Part shown: one piece after another, positions 1 to 6,469 of the stretch
Layout: every line of letters begins with the position of its first letter
Numbering within the stretch: position 1 is the first letter of the stretch
From: an uncultured Oscillospiraceae bacterium
GTDB taxonomy: Bacteria; Bacillota; Clostridia; Oscillospirales; Oscillospiraceae
Direction: 5' to 3'
Assembly (NCBI GenBank): GCA_947629775.1
Contig: CANRFA010000009.1
Span: forward strand, 1 to 60,431
DNA: 60,431 bases
The notes under the pieces: generated by a model
The model's input: only the letters and a program-made list of their open reading frames with translations
What the model was told of the DNA's origin: nothing
Databases searched by the model: none
Made by a program: the position numbers and the translations under genes

Positions 1-1197
1 CCCCAGCAGTTCAAACAGCTGCTGATGGCCTCCGGCTTCGACCGCTACTTCCAGATCGCCCCCTGCTTCCGGGACGAAGACGCCCGGGGAGACCGCTCTC
101 CCGGCGAATTCTACCAGCTGGACATGGAGATGGCCTTCGCGGACCAGGAGGACGTGTTCGCCGTCCTGGAGCGCGTGCTGCCCCCTGTCTTCGCGAAGTA
201 CGGCACGTATAACGTGGCCTCTCAGGCCCCCTTCCGCCGCATCCCTTTCCTGGAGGCCATGGATACCTATGGCACCGACAAGCCGGACCTGCGCATCGAC
301 CTGAAGCTGCAGGACGCCACCGCTCTGCTGGCGGACTGCGGATTCCCGCCCTTCGCCGGCCAGACCGTAAAGGCCGTGGCCGTCACCGGCTTCTCCGGCA
401 CCCGCAAACAGATTGACAGGCTCTGCGCCGAGGTGGAGGTCCAGGCCGGGCAGAAGGCCTACTGGTTCCGCTACGACGAGAAGGGCGAGATCGTGGGCGG
501 CATCGCCAAATTCCTGCAGCCCATCAAGGCTCAGGTCGTGGAGGGCCTTCACCTGGAGAAGGGCTCCTTCGTGGGCCTCACCTGCGGCTCCCTCCTGACC
601 GCTCAGAAGACCGCCGGCGTGCTGCGCTCCAGACTGGGCGCCTTCTGCCCTCAGCACATGGACAAGGAGCGCTACGAGTTCTGCTGGATCGTGGACTTCC
701 CCATGTACGAGATCGGGGAGGAATCCGGCCAGCTGGAGTTCTGCCACAACCCCTTCTCCATGCCCAACGGCGGCCTGGAGATCCTTCAGAAGGCCGCGGC
801 CGGCGAGGTGGATCCCCTCAGCATCACGGCCTATCAGTACGACCTGGTCTGCAACGGCGTGGAGCTCTCCTCCGGCGCCGTCCGTAACCACGACCCGGAG
901 ATCATGGTGGAGGCCTTCCGCATGGTCCGCCTGGGCGAAGAGGATGTCAAGGCCAAGTTCCCCGCCATGTACAGCGCCTTCACCTATGGAGCTCCGCCCC
1001 ACGCCGGCATTGCGCCGGGTATTGACCGCATGATCATGCTTCTCACCGGCGCGGAGACCATCCGGGAAGTGATCCCCTTCCCCATGAACAAGAACGCCCA
1101 GGACCTGATGATGAGCGCCCCCGGCCCTGTCACCCAGGCCCAGCTGGACGAACTGTCCATCGCGGTCACAAAAACCGAGGAGGACGAGGCCAACTGA
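1..1197 (+). CDS. aspS: Aspartyl-tRNA synthetase, 3' part (5' end outside window)
   Basis: Class II synthetase that charges tRNA-Asp with aspartate in the cytoplasm. The frame is open from base 1, so the gene starts upstream; about 398 residues, roughly the C-terminal two thirds, are visible. Class II motif 2 (FRDEDARGDR) lies near residue 20 and motif 3 (GIAPGIDRMIMLL) near residue 340, with the bacterial GAD insertion domain between them, marking this as the bacterial-type enzyme. It ends in a short acidic tail (KTEEDEAN). The next gene follows after 66 bases with its own ribosome binding site and may be co-transcribed, since the first clear terminator comes after that gene. Confidence 0.95.
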   Translation, partial: PQQFKQLLMASGFDRYFQIAPCFRDEDARGDRSPGEFYQLDMEMAFADQEDVFAVLERVLPPVFAKYGTYNVASQAPFRRIPFLEAMDTYGTDKPDLRIDLKLQDATALLADCGFPPFAGQTVKAVAVTGFSGTRKQIDRLCAEVEVQAGQKAYWFRYDEKGEIVGGIAKFLQPIKAQVVEGLHLEKGSFVGLTCGSLLTAQKTAGVLRSRLGAFCPQHMDKERYEFCWIVDFPMYEIGEESGQLEFCHNPFSMPNGGLEILQKAAAGEVDPLSITAYQYDLVCNGVELSSGAVRNHDPEIMVEAFRMVRLGEEDVKAKFPAMYSAFTYGAPPHAGIAPGIDRMIMLLTGAETIREVIPFPMNKNAQDLMMSAPGPVTQAQLDELSIAVTKTEEDEAN

Positions 1198-1263
1198 GGC
1201 CCCGCCTCCCCGCCAAATCAGTCAGATCCGGATCCGAACGGATCCAGGAAGGAAGCATGTCGT

Positions 1264-2124
1264 ATGAAACTGGTACAGTTCTGGCGGGATGGCGTGCCCG
1301 CCCTGGGTCTCGCCACGGAGAAAGGCGTCGTGGACGTGGCCGCCGAGGCCGCCCTGCGGGGCGTGGAGGCCCCCAGGGACATGCGCGCCGCCATCACTCT
1401 GGGATTCCAGGCGGCAAGGGCACAGCTGGCCCCTCTGGAGGAGGGCGCCACCTGCTTCACGGACGCCCCCGCGGCGCCCGCTGTCACGGATCCCGAGCGG
1501 ATTCTGTGCATCGGGCTCAACTACCGGCAGCATGCGAAGGAAATCAAACTGGCGCTGCCCGCGGCTCCGGTGCTCTTCAACAAGTTCCGCAACGCCCTGG
1601 CGGCAGACGGCGATACCGTCCGGCTGGACCCCCGCTACTTGGAGTACGACTACGAGGCCGAGCTGGTCGCCATCATCGGGCGTCCCGCCCGCGACGTCTC
1701 CGAGGACGAGGCCCTGGACTATGTCTTCGGCTACACGTGCGGCAACGACCTCTCCACCCGGGACCTGCAGTTTGCCCGGGGCGGACAGTGGCTGCTGTCC
1801 AAGACCTTCGACGGCTTCGCCCCTCTGGGCCCCTGCGTGGTGCCCGCCGACGAGGTGGATCCCAACAATCTGCCCATCGCCAGCCGCGTCAACGGCGAAC
1901 TCCGCCAGAATTCCAACACCTCGGACATGATCTTCAATGTCCAGCAGCTGATCTCCGATCTCTCCCGGCACTTCACCCTCATGCCCGGCGACCTGATCTA
2001 CACCGGCACGCCCCAGGGCGTCATGCAGGGCTATCCGGCCGATCAGAAAAACTGGCTGAAGCCAGGCGACCGGGTCGAGATCATCATCGGGGGCATCGGC
2101 ACCCTGACCACCACGTTCTGCTGA
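1264..2124 (+). CDS. Fumarylacetoacetate hydrolase (FAH) family protein
   Basis: A 286-residue member of the FAH superfamily, metal-dependent enzymes that hydrolyse, isomerise or decarboxylate 2-oxo acid compounds (for example acylpyruvases or oxaloacetate decarboxylases). The fold signature is visible: IGLNYRQHAKE near residue 82, an E/E metal-binding region in YEAELVAIIG near 125-133, the GNDLSTRDLQ segment near 160, and GDLIYTGTPQGV near 242. The start at 1264 follows GGAAGGA at about 1248-1254; an ATG at 1257 in another frame is a short distractor. Substrate cannot be told from sequence. A strong hairpin terminator follows directly. Confidence 0.9.
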   Translation: MKLVQFWRDGVPALGLATEKGVVDVAAEAALRGVEAPRDMRAAITLGFQAARAQLAPLEEGATCFTDAPAAPAVTDPERILCIGLNYRQHAKEIKLALPAAPVLFNKFRNALAADGDTVRLDPRYLEYDYEAELVAIIGRPARDVSEDEALDYVFGYTCGNDLSTRDLQFARGGQWLLSKTFDGFAPLGPCVVPADEVDPNNLPIASRVNGELRQNSNTSDMIFNVQQLISDLSRHFTLMPGDLIYTGTPQGVMQGYPADQKNWLKPGDRVEIIIGGIGTLTTTFC

Positions 2125-2130
2125 TCTTCC

Positions 2131-2176
2131 GCCCCTGCAGCGCCCCCATCCGGACCGCACTGCAGGGGCTTTTTCC
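2131..2176 (+). terminator. Rho-independent terminator after the FAH gene
   Basis: GCCCCTGCAG (2131-2140) pairs perfectly with CTGCAGGGGC (2160-2169) and is followed by TTTTT. It closes the aspS-FAH unit seven bases after the stop codon. Confidence 0.85.
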
Positions 2177-2227
2177 TTCCATCCCCCACCCTCTGCGAAA
2201 GAGCGGACTCCAAAGGAGCTGATCTCA

Positions 2228-3475
2228 TTGCCAAAAAAGAGGAAACCGAAAAAGAAGCGGAATCCGAACCGTCCCATCCCGCAGATCGGGCTGTACCGGA
2301 ATCCCGCTCCGGATTCCGAACCCGCCACAGACGCCCCCTCCGCCGGCGGCGACTCCGCTTCCGAAACCAGCGAAGCGAGGGACGCATACTGGAGAGACAA
2401 GGCCAGTCGGCGGGTTCTGGACGCTATCTTCCCCCTGGATATGGAGCAGTTCGACAAAGCCATCTCCATCCTGCGCTCCATTCCGGAGCAGTACCGCCCG
2501 AACAAGGCGTGGATCTACCTGGCGGAAGCCCTGTGCAGAAACGTGGAGAACGCGACCCCGGACAGACAGGAGCCGGCCTTTCGGGAGGCCATGGACTGCC
2601 TGGAGCATGTTCCCGTGAAAGATCGGAAGGATCCGGCCTGGATGGCCAACATGCTGCGGGCCAAAGCCGGGCTTGGCGATCTGAAGGGCGCCATGAAGGA
2701 TGTCATGGCCTGGAGGCGCAGGCATCTGGAGACAGCCAGCCGCAACGACAGCGTTGGGGTGGAAATGCTGCAGGCCGCCGAAAGCCATGTCCTGGAAACC
2801 ATGATGAAAAACACGGAGCAGGCCATCTACGGCGACGGACTGCAGCAGTTTCAAAGCGGTCTGATCCGGATCTTCGGCCCGCAACACAAAGGGCCCTATC
2901 TCAACTACGGAAACGGGGACTTCTACAACGCGATGTGGTATTTCCAGGCCAGCCGTTCCCGCCGGTTCGGTACACTCGTCACCGAGTGCACCGGTCCCCA
3001 CGGCGATTACCTGCCCGGCGGGGTCTACCCCACCGAGCGGTTTGAGCTCATCCTGACCATTCCGGCCGAAACCAATCCATTCCAGAGCGATCCCCCCAAC
3101 ATGTGGAGATTCCGGGTTCCCGCCCTGGTCACGGTCGACTTCCTCCGTCTTCCTCCGGAACAGCGGCTGCTCACTCCCCCGGAAGGAGACGACGACAACG
3201 GCCGCTTCCGCTACACGAAGTTCTGCGCCTTCCTGGTCACAGACCCTGTCTGGCTTCCGTCCGGGGACCGGATTCTCTTTCTTCCCGCCTGCGGCAGAAC
3301 GGTCCGATTCCTGCAGCTCATCCCTCTGTTCCGGGAGGAACTGGACTGGCTGCAGCGGTACGGACTGGAAACCCTGCTGCCCCGGCTGCAGGAGAACCAC
3401 ATTGCCCGTCCGGACCGTCCTTCCGTCCTCACTGCCGCCGAAAAGTACCAGCTGCGCAGGGAAAAGCGGGGCTGA
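2228..3475 (+). CDS. SUFU (suppressor of fused)-domain protein with helical N-terminal region
   Basis: A 415-residue protein starting at TTG 2228, chosen because AAAGGAG at 2212-2218 lies ten bases upstream and no in-frame ATG is better placed. The first 50 residues are very basic (PKKRKPKKKR) then Pro/Ser/Asp-rich; residues about 55-200 look like TPR-style helical repeats. The second half resembles the bacterial suppressor-of-fused domain: a GPYLNYGNGDFYNAMWYF stretch, a PTERFELILTIP strand pair, and a terminal FLQLIPLFREELDWLQRYG-LL segment. In bacteria such domains occur as immunity-type proteins of polymorphic toxins or as stand-alone proteins. No toxin gene is next to it. The domain assignment is from pattern recognition. 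Confidence 0.7.
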   Translation: MPKKRKPKKKRNPNRPIPQIGLYRNPAPDSEPATDAPSAGGDSASETSEARDAYWRDKASRRVLDAIFPLDMEQFDKAISILRSIPEQYRPNKAWIYLAEALCRNVENATPDRQEPAFREAMDCLEHVPVKDRKDPAWMANMLRAKAGLGDLKGAMKDVMAWRRRHLETASRNDSVGVEMLQAAESHVLETMMKNTEQAIYGDGLQQFQSGLIRIFGPQHKGPYLNYGNGDFYNAMWYFQASRSRRFGTLVTECTGPHGDYLPGGVYPTERFELILTIPAETNPFQSDPPNMWRFRVPALVTVDFLRLPPEQRLLTPPEGDDDNGRFRYTKFCAFLVTDPVWLPSGDRILFLPACGRTVRFLQLIPLFREELDWLQRYGLETLLPRLQENHIARPDRPSVLTAAEKYQLRREKRG

Positions 3476-3519
3476 ACCCCGGATCTTCCCTGCCGGAAGG
3501 GCGTCTCTCTGCCGGAACC

Positions 3520-3712
3520 GCCCTCTCTCCGGCCCCTGGAGCCCCTTCAGCCCGCTTCCCGAACGAAAAAAGGGTTCCGGACAGCGCCCGTCCGGGCCTC
3601 CGGAATCCTTTTTCGCGCGCCCTCAGCCCGGAAGCGGCATGAGGATGGGCATCGTCGCAAAACCGCGGACCGTGGACAGGGTGGCGCCGGTCGCGGCATC
3701 TGGGGTTCGATC
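3520..3712 (-). pseudogene. Relic of a second AEC-family permease gene (last ~25 codons plus terminator)
   Basis: The minus strand between about 3710 and 3636 reads AATGATLSTVRGFATMPILM and then a few residues to a stop. The intact permease encoded at 5467-6411 ends in AATGATLSTLCSFVTIPILM followed by LLLG. The similarity continues past the stop through the shared terminator to about 3520 and breaks off near 3712. Nothing upstream of the break resembles the rest of the permease, so this is a decayed end of a duplicate copy. The limits are approximate. Confidence 0.75.
3573..3613. terminator. Hairpin terminator (duplicate of the AEC permease terminator)
   Basis: GGTTCCGGA (3573-3581) pairs with TCCGGAATCC (3599-3608), followed by TTTTT on the plus strand and preceded by A6 on the left, so it can work in both directions. 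It probably ends the SUFU-gene transcript. It is a near copy of the hairpin at 5416-5457. Confidence 0.65.
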
Positions 3713-3846
3713 AACCTGCGCGAGGGCTGCGGCGAGAACAATCCGTTCCCAGCCCGGACATGGAAGTCTGGTCGCATGCATGCTCCGGAAATACGCTCAG
3801 AGCATGTAACGTTTCACTGCCCGGGGGTTTTCCCCGGGTTCTCGGG

Positions 3847-3876
3847 TTGCACTTACACCTGCCCCTGTGCTATAAT
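3847..3876 (+). promoter_or_regulatory. Sigma-A-type promoter for the zinc-ribbon/Ca-loop pair, with a long leader
   Basis: TTGCAC (3847-3852), an 18-base spacer and a perfect TATAAT (3871-3876). The next good start codon is at 4159, leaving a leader of about 275 bases. A small GC hairpin with a short T-run (about 3976-3998) inside the leader could act as an attenuator; this is speculative. The rest of 3476-4158 holds only the permease relic and terminator described separately. Confidence 0.65.
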
Positions 3877-4158
3877 GAAGCAAGGATGAAGACAGAAAGA
3901 ACTCATTCTGAACGGATGGAACGGATCCGGGAAAGGCATTCCGAACATGCGCAGCGTGGAACGTTGCGATGCCCCCCCGCCTTCGGAGGGCGGTCTTTAC
4001 GGCGAAGCATAACTCCGGCAGAATCCAGGCCGCGTCCCCTGCACCCGAATGGGGCGCAGCCGGACCCGGTACCTGAACATGCGGGAATCCGTCCGGAAGA
4101 GAGATCCGTTCTTCCCTGAAACGACCATCCGCAGCTTCAGACGAAAGGAGATGCGATT

Positions 4159-4530
4159 ATGGCATTCTACTGCCCCAATTGCGGTGCTTCGCTGCAGGAC
4201 GGCACCAACTTCTGCCCCAACTGCGGCGTCTCTCTGAACTCCGGCACCACCGCATCCGCTTCGGGCTCGGGATCCGGACTGGGCGGCGTCGCGGCAGCAG
4301 CGGCTGTCCTCGGCGGGACGGTTCTTGCCGCCAACGCGGCGCACAACCTGGCCTGGAAACTGACCCATCGGCCCCGTCCCTTCTACACTCCTCCTCCGCC
4401 TCCGCCCCCTCCGCCGCCTCACCACAGAGGTCCCGGCTTTGGTCCCAGGGGGCCCCATGGCTTTGGCGGTCCTGGCGGTCCTGGCGGTTTCCACGGTCCT
4501 GGCGGTCCCCGCCGCGGCGGAGGATGGTAA
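4159..4530 (+). CDS. Zinc-ribbon protein with Pro- and Gly-rich tail
   Basis: A 123-residue protein beginning with a double-CxxC zinc ribbon (Cys5, Cys8, Cys19, Cys22; CPNCG twice), the short ribbon common in Gram-positive small proteins. Then come a Ser/Gly linker, a hydrophobic stretch of about 20 residues (GGVAAAAAVLGG...) that could be a weak membrane segment, a run of ten prolines with two histidines, and a Gly/Pro/Phe/His-rich low-complexity end. AAAGGAG at 4143-4149 supports the start. It is 28 bases upstream of the Ca-loop protein, so the two are likely co-transcribed. Function unknown. Confidence 0.8.
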   Translation: MAFYCPNCGASLQDGTNFCPNCGVSLNSGTTASASGSGSGLGGVAAAAAVLGGTVLAANAAHNLAWKLTHRPRPFYTPPPPPPPPPPHHRGPGFGPRGPHGFGGPGGPGGFHGPGGPRRGGGW

Positions 4531-4558
4531 ATGATATTGTGAAAAGGTGGTGTCAACC

Positions 4559-5011
4559 ATGGGAAATCTGAGAAAGATCAAGCGCAAAATGAAGCTGGAC
4601 AGGAATCTCCGCAAGACGCTGGTACGCAGCGCAAAGGATGAGATCCTGATCGATGTGGACGGCGATGGCCTGCCGGATGTGGGCCTGCTGGACAGCACCG
4701 GCGACGGCAACATCGATACCATTACCGTGGACCTGACCGGCGACGGCGAGTTCGACCTGTATTTCCACGACAGCGACGCCAACGGCGTCCCCGATATGAT
4801 CCTGCTGGACGAGGATGGGGACGGTACGATCGACTTTGTGGCCGCGGGTACGGCGGTTGAGGAGGCCCTGCTTCAGGCCGCAGCGGACATTTTCCTGCAG
4901 ATGGCGGCGGAAGAGTATGCGGCTGAAGTGCTGGAGGACGCTCTCGACAGGATGATGACCAACGTGGACGAGGCCAGGACAGCGCAGGCCGGGACCAGTC
5001 CCGAAGACTGA
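4559..5011 (+). CDS. Protein with five tandem DxDxDG-type calcium-binding loops
   Basis: A 150-residue protein. The start is placed at ATG 4559 because AAAAGGTGG (4542-4550) lies 8 bases upstream; the earlier GTG codons overlap that site. After a very basic first 26 residues come five acidic loops starting at Asp32, Asp45, Asp58, Asp71 and Asp84, exactly 13 residues apart (DVDGDGLPD, DSTGDGNID, DLTGDGEFD, DSDANGVPD, DEDGDGTID). This resembles EF-hand-like, dockerin or thrombospondin type-3 calcium loops, normally found outside cells, yet no signal peptide is seen. The C-terminal 60 residues look helical and acidic. Ligand and role are unknown. Confidence 0.8.
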   Translation: MGNLRKIKRKMKLDRNLRKTLVRSAKDEILIDVDGDGLPDVGLLDSTGDGNIDTITVDLTGDGEFDLYFHDSDANGVPDMILLDEDGDGTIDFVAAGTAVEEALLQAAADIFLQMAAEEYAAEVLEDALDRMMTNVDEARTAQAGTSPED

Positions 5012-5060
5012 GCGCTTCCCTGCATCCGTTCTCTCCACAGACAACGCTGCTCACGCTCGG

Positions 5061-5095
5061 AACGTGCTGGCATTTCCGGATGTCAGCACGTTTTC
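5061..5095 (+). terminator. Rho-independent terminator after the Ca-loop gene
   Basis: AACGTGCTG (5061-5069) pairs with CAGCACGTT (5084-5092), with inner GCAT/ATGT pairing, followed by a short T-run. It lies 50 bases after the stop codon. Confidence 0.75.
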
Positions 5096-5141
5096 CATAT
5101 GCTTTGAGACGGTTTCAGGTCAGGAGAGAGCCGGAACATCC

Positions 5142-5306
5142 ATGCGGGCGCAGACAGCCCTTTGCGTCCTCGATGAAAACGCCATGGACATCGCGGAGAA
5201 GGAGACCGGTCTGGTGTTCGCCAGGGTGCCGGAACACACCGGCGTCTGTGCCCGCGACGCCACCGGCAAGGCGGCCTTCCTCCGCTTTGCGGACAGCGTC
5301 CGATGA
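5142..5306 (+). CDS. Possible short ORF or gene remnant, no recognised family
   Basis: The interval 5096-5415 between two terminators holds one protein-like open frame, best started at ATG 5142 (54 residues, MRAQTALCVLDENAMDIAEK...). Amino-acid composition is ordinary and unlike a shadow frame, but the ribosome binding site is weak (GGAGAG about 15-20 bases upstream) and no family is recognised. It may be a fragment of a decayed gene, consistent with the permease relic nearby. Without it the gap would be empty. Confidence 0.25.
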   Translation: MRAQTALCVLDENAMDIAEKETGLVFARVPEHTGVCARDATGKAAFLRFADSVR

Positions 5307-5415
5307 GGGAGCCCCTTCTCTGGTCCTCGGACCCTCCCTCCCGGGCGTCTCGCTGTTCCAAACCGCCCTCTCTCCGGCCCTCAGGCCCCTTCAGACCGCT
5401 TTCCGAATGAAAAAA

Positions 5416-5457
5416 GGATTCCGGACAGCCCCCTTTCGGGCCTCCGGAATCCTTTTT
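5416..5457. terminator. Terminator downstream of the AEC permease
   Basis: GGATTCCGGA (5416-5425) and TCCGGAATCC (5443-5452) form a perfect 10-bp stem with runs of A on the left and T on the right, so it terminates in both directions. It lies 10 bases past the stop of the minus-strand permease gene. Confidence 0.85.
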
Positions 5458-5466
5458 CGCGCGTCC

Positions 5467-6411
5467 TCAGCCCAGAAGCAGCATGAGGATGGGGATGGTC
5501 ACAAAACTGCAGAGCGTGGACAGGGTGGCGCCGGTGGCGGCGTACCGCTCGTCCGCCCCGTAGGCCCCCGCCATCACCGTCACCTGGCTCACCACCGGCA
5601 GGGCGCTCTCCACCACGAAGACCTGCAGCGCGAGCCCCTGCATGTGGACCAGATGGCAGAAAAACCAGCAGATCAGGGGAGCGACCCCCAGCCGCATCAC
5701 CAGCATGGTGGGTATGCCCCGCATGAGGCGGATGTTCTTCAGCCCCAGCTCGTAGATGATGAAGCCGCAGTACAGCAGCGCCAGGGGCGAAACGGTCTTG
5801 CTGATGTAGTCCGCGAAGGTCATGATGGGCTCCGGCGGCCGCAGTCCCAGCAGGAGCAGGCACACCGAAACGATCACCGCGATGATGGGAGGCTTGGTGA
5901 ACACGCTGCGCAGCAGCCCGCCCACGGTCACCCGGGTCCCCGCGGCCGTCCCGGAGCGCTCGCACAGAAGAATGGCTACGGACTGCACGTAGGTGGTGTT
6001 GGCCAGATAGTAGATCATCAGATAGCCCATACAGGCGTCTCCGAAGAGCTGTTTGCAGACCGGAATGCCGATGAACAGCGTATTGGAGAGCCCCACCATG
6101 CAGACAAACACGCCCCAGCGCTCCCGGGGCATCTTCAGCGCCTTCGAGAGAAGAAATCCCAGCAGCATGTTGACCGTGACCCCCAGATAGGCGGCCGCCA
6201 GCATGATTCCCGCCTGGGAGAGTTCCTCCCGCTTCAGGTTGTTGAGAATCCCCACCAGACAGTTGCAGGGAACCGCGATGTTGATGATGAATCTGCTGAT
6301 GAACTTCTTCTCCTGCCCGGTCATCCAGCCCAGGCGCCCCACCAGCCATCCTACAGACATCAGGAGCAGCAGGACGAAGGACGCGGACACGGCATTCAGA
6401 AATCCGGCCAT
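5467..6411 (-). CDS. AEC (auxin efflux carrier) family transporter
   Basis: A 314-residue integral membrane protein of the AEC/bile-acid-arginine type superfamily, with about ten hydrophobic segments in two five-helix halves. It has the usual family length and features: an N-terminal VLLLLMSVGWLVGRLG helix, an FISRFIINIAVPCNCLVGI segment with the family's broken helix, and a C-terminal ATGATLSTLCSFVTIP motif. Members export or import organic anions such as malate, or auxin-like compounds; the substrate here cannot be told. A ribosome binding site AGAGGTG precedes the start. The gene stands alone between its terminator and a hairpin on the ricT side. A relic of a paralogue lies at 3520-3712. 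Confidence 0.9.
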   Translation of the reverse strand: MAGFLNAVSASFVLLLLMSVGWLVGRLGWMTGQEKKFISRFIINIAVPCNCLVGILNNLKREELSQAGIMLAAAYLGVTVNMLLGFLLSKALKMPRERWGVFVCMVGLSNTLFIGIPVCKQLFGDACMGYLMIYYLANTTYVQSVAILLCERSGTAAGTRVTVGGLLRSVFTKPPIIAVIVSVCLLLLGLRPPEPIMTFADYISKTVSPLALLYCGFIIYELGLKNIRLMRGIPTMLVMRLGVAPLICWFFCHLVHMQGLALQVFVVESALPVVSQVTVMAGAYGADERYAATGATLSTLCSFVTIPILMLLLG

Positions 6412-6431
6412 TGCTTTTCACCTCTTACAGG

Positions 6432-6462
6432 GGAACAGCACCCGCCCGGCGGGTGCTGTTCC
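6432..6462. terminator. Perfect 14-bp hairpin between ricT and the AEC gene
   Basis: GGAACAGCACCCGC (6432-6445), a three-base loop, and its exact complement (6449-6462). It follows the ricT stop by 8 bases on the minus strand but has no T-run, so it may be a transcript-end stabiliser or a rho-type site rather than a classic intrinsic terminator. Confidence 0.55.
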
Positions 6463-6469
6463 ATCCGTC

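Noticed and set aside
3886-4119. Possible 77-codon leader ORF before the zinc-ribbon gene
   Set aside because: Start is within a few bases of the transcription start, without a ribosome binding site; Arg/Pro-rich shadow-like composition.
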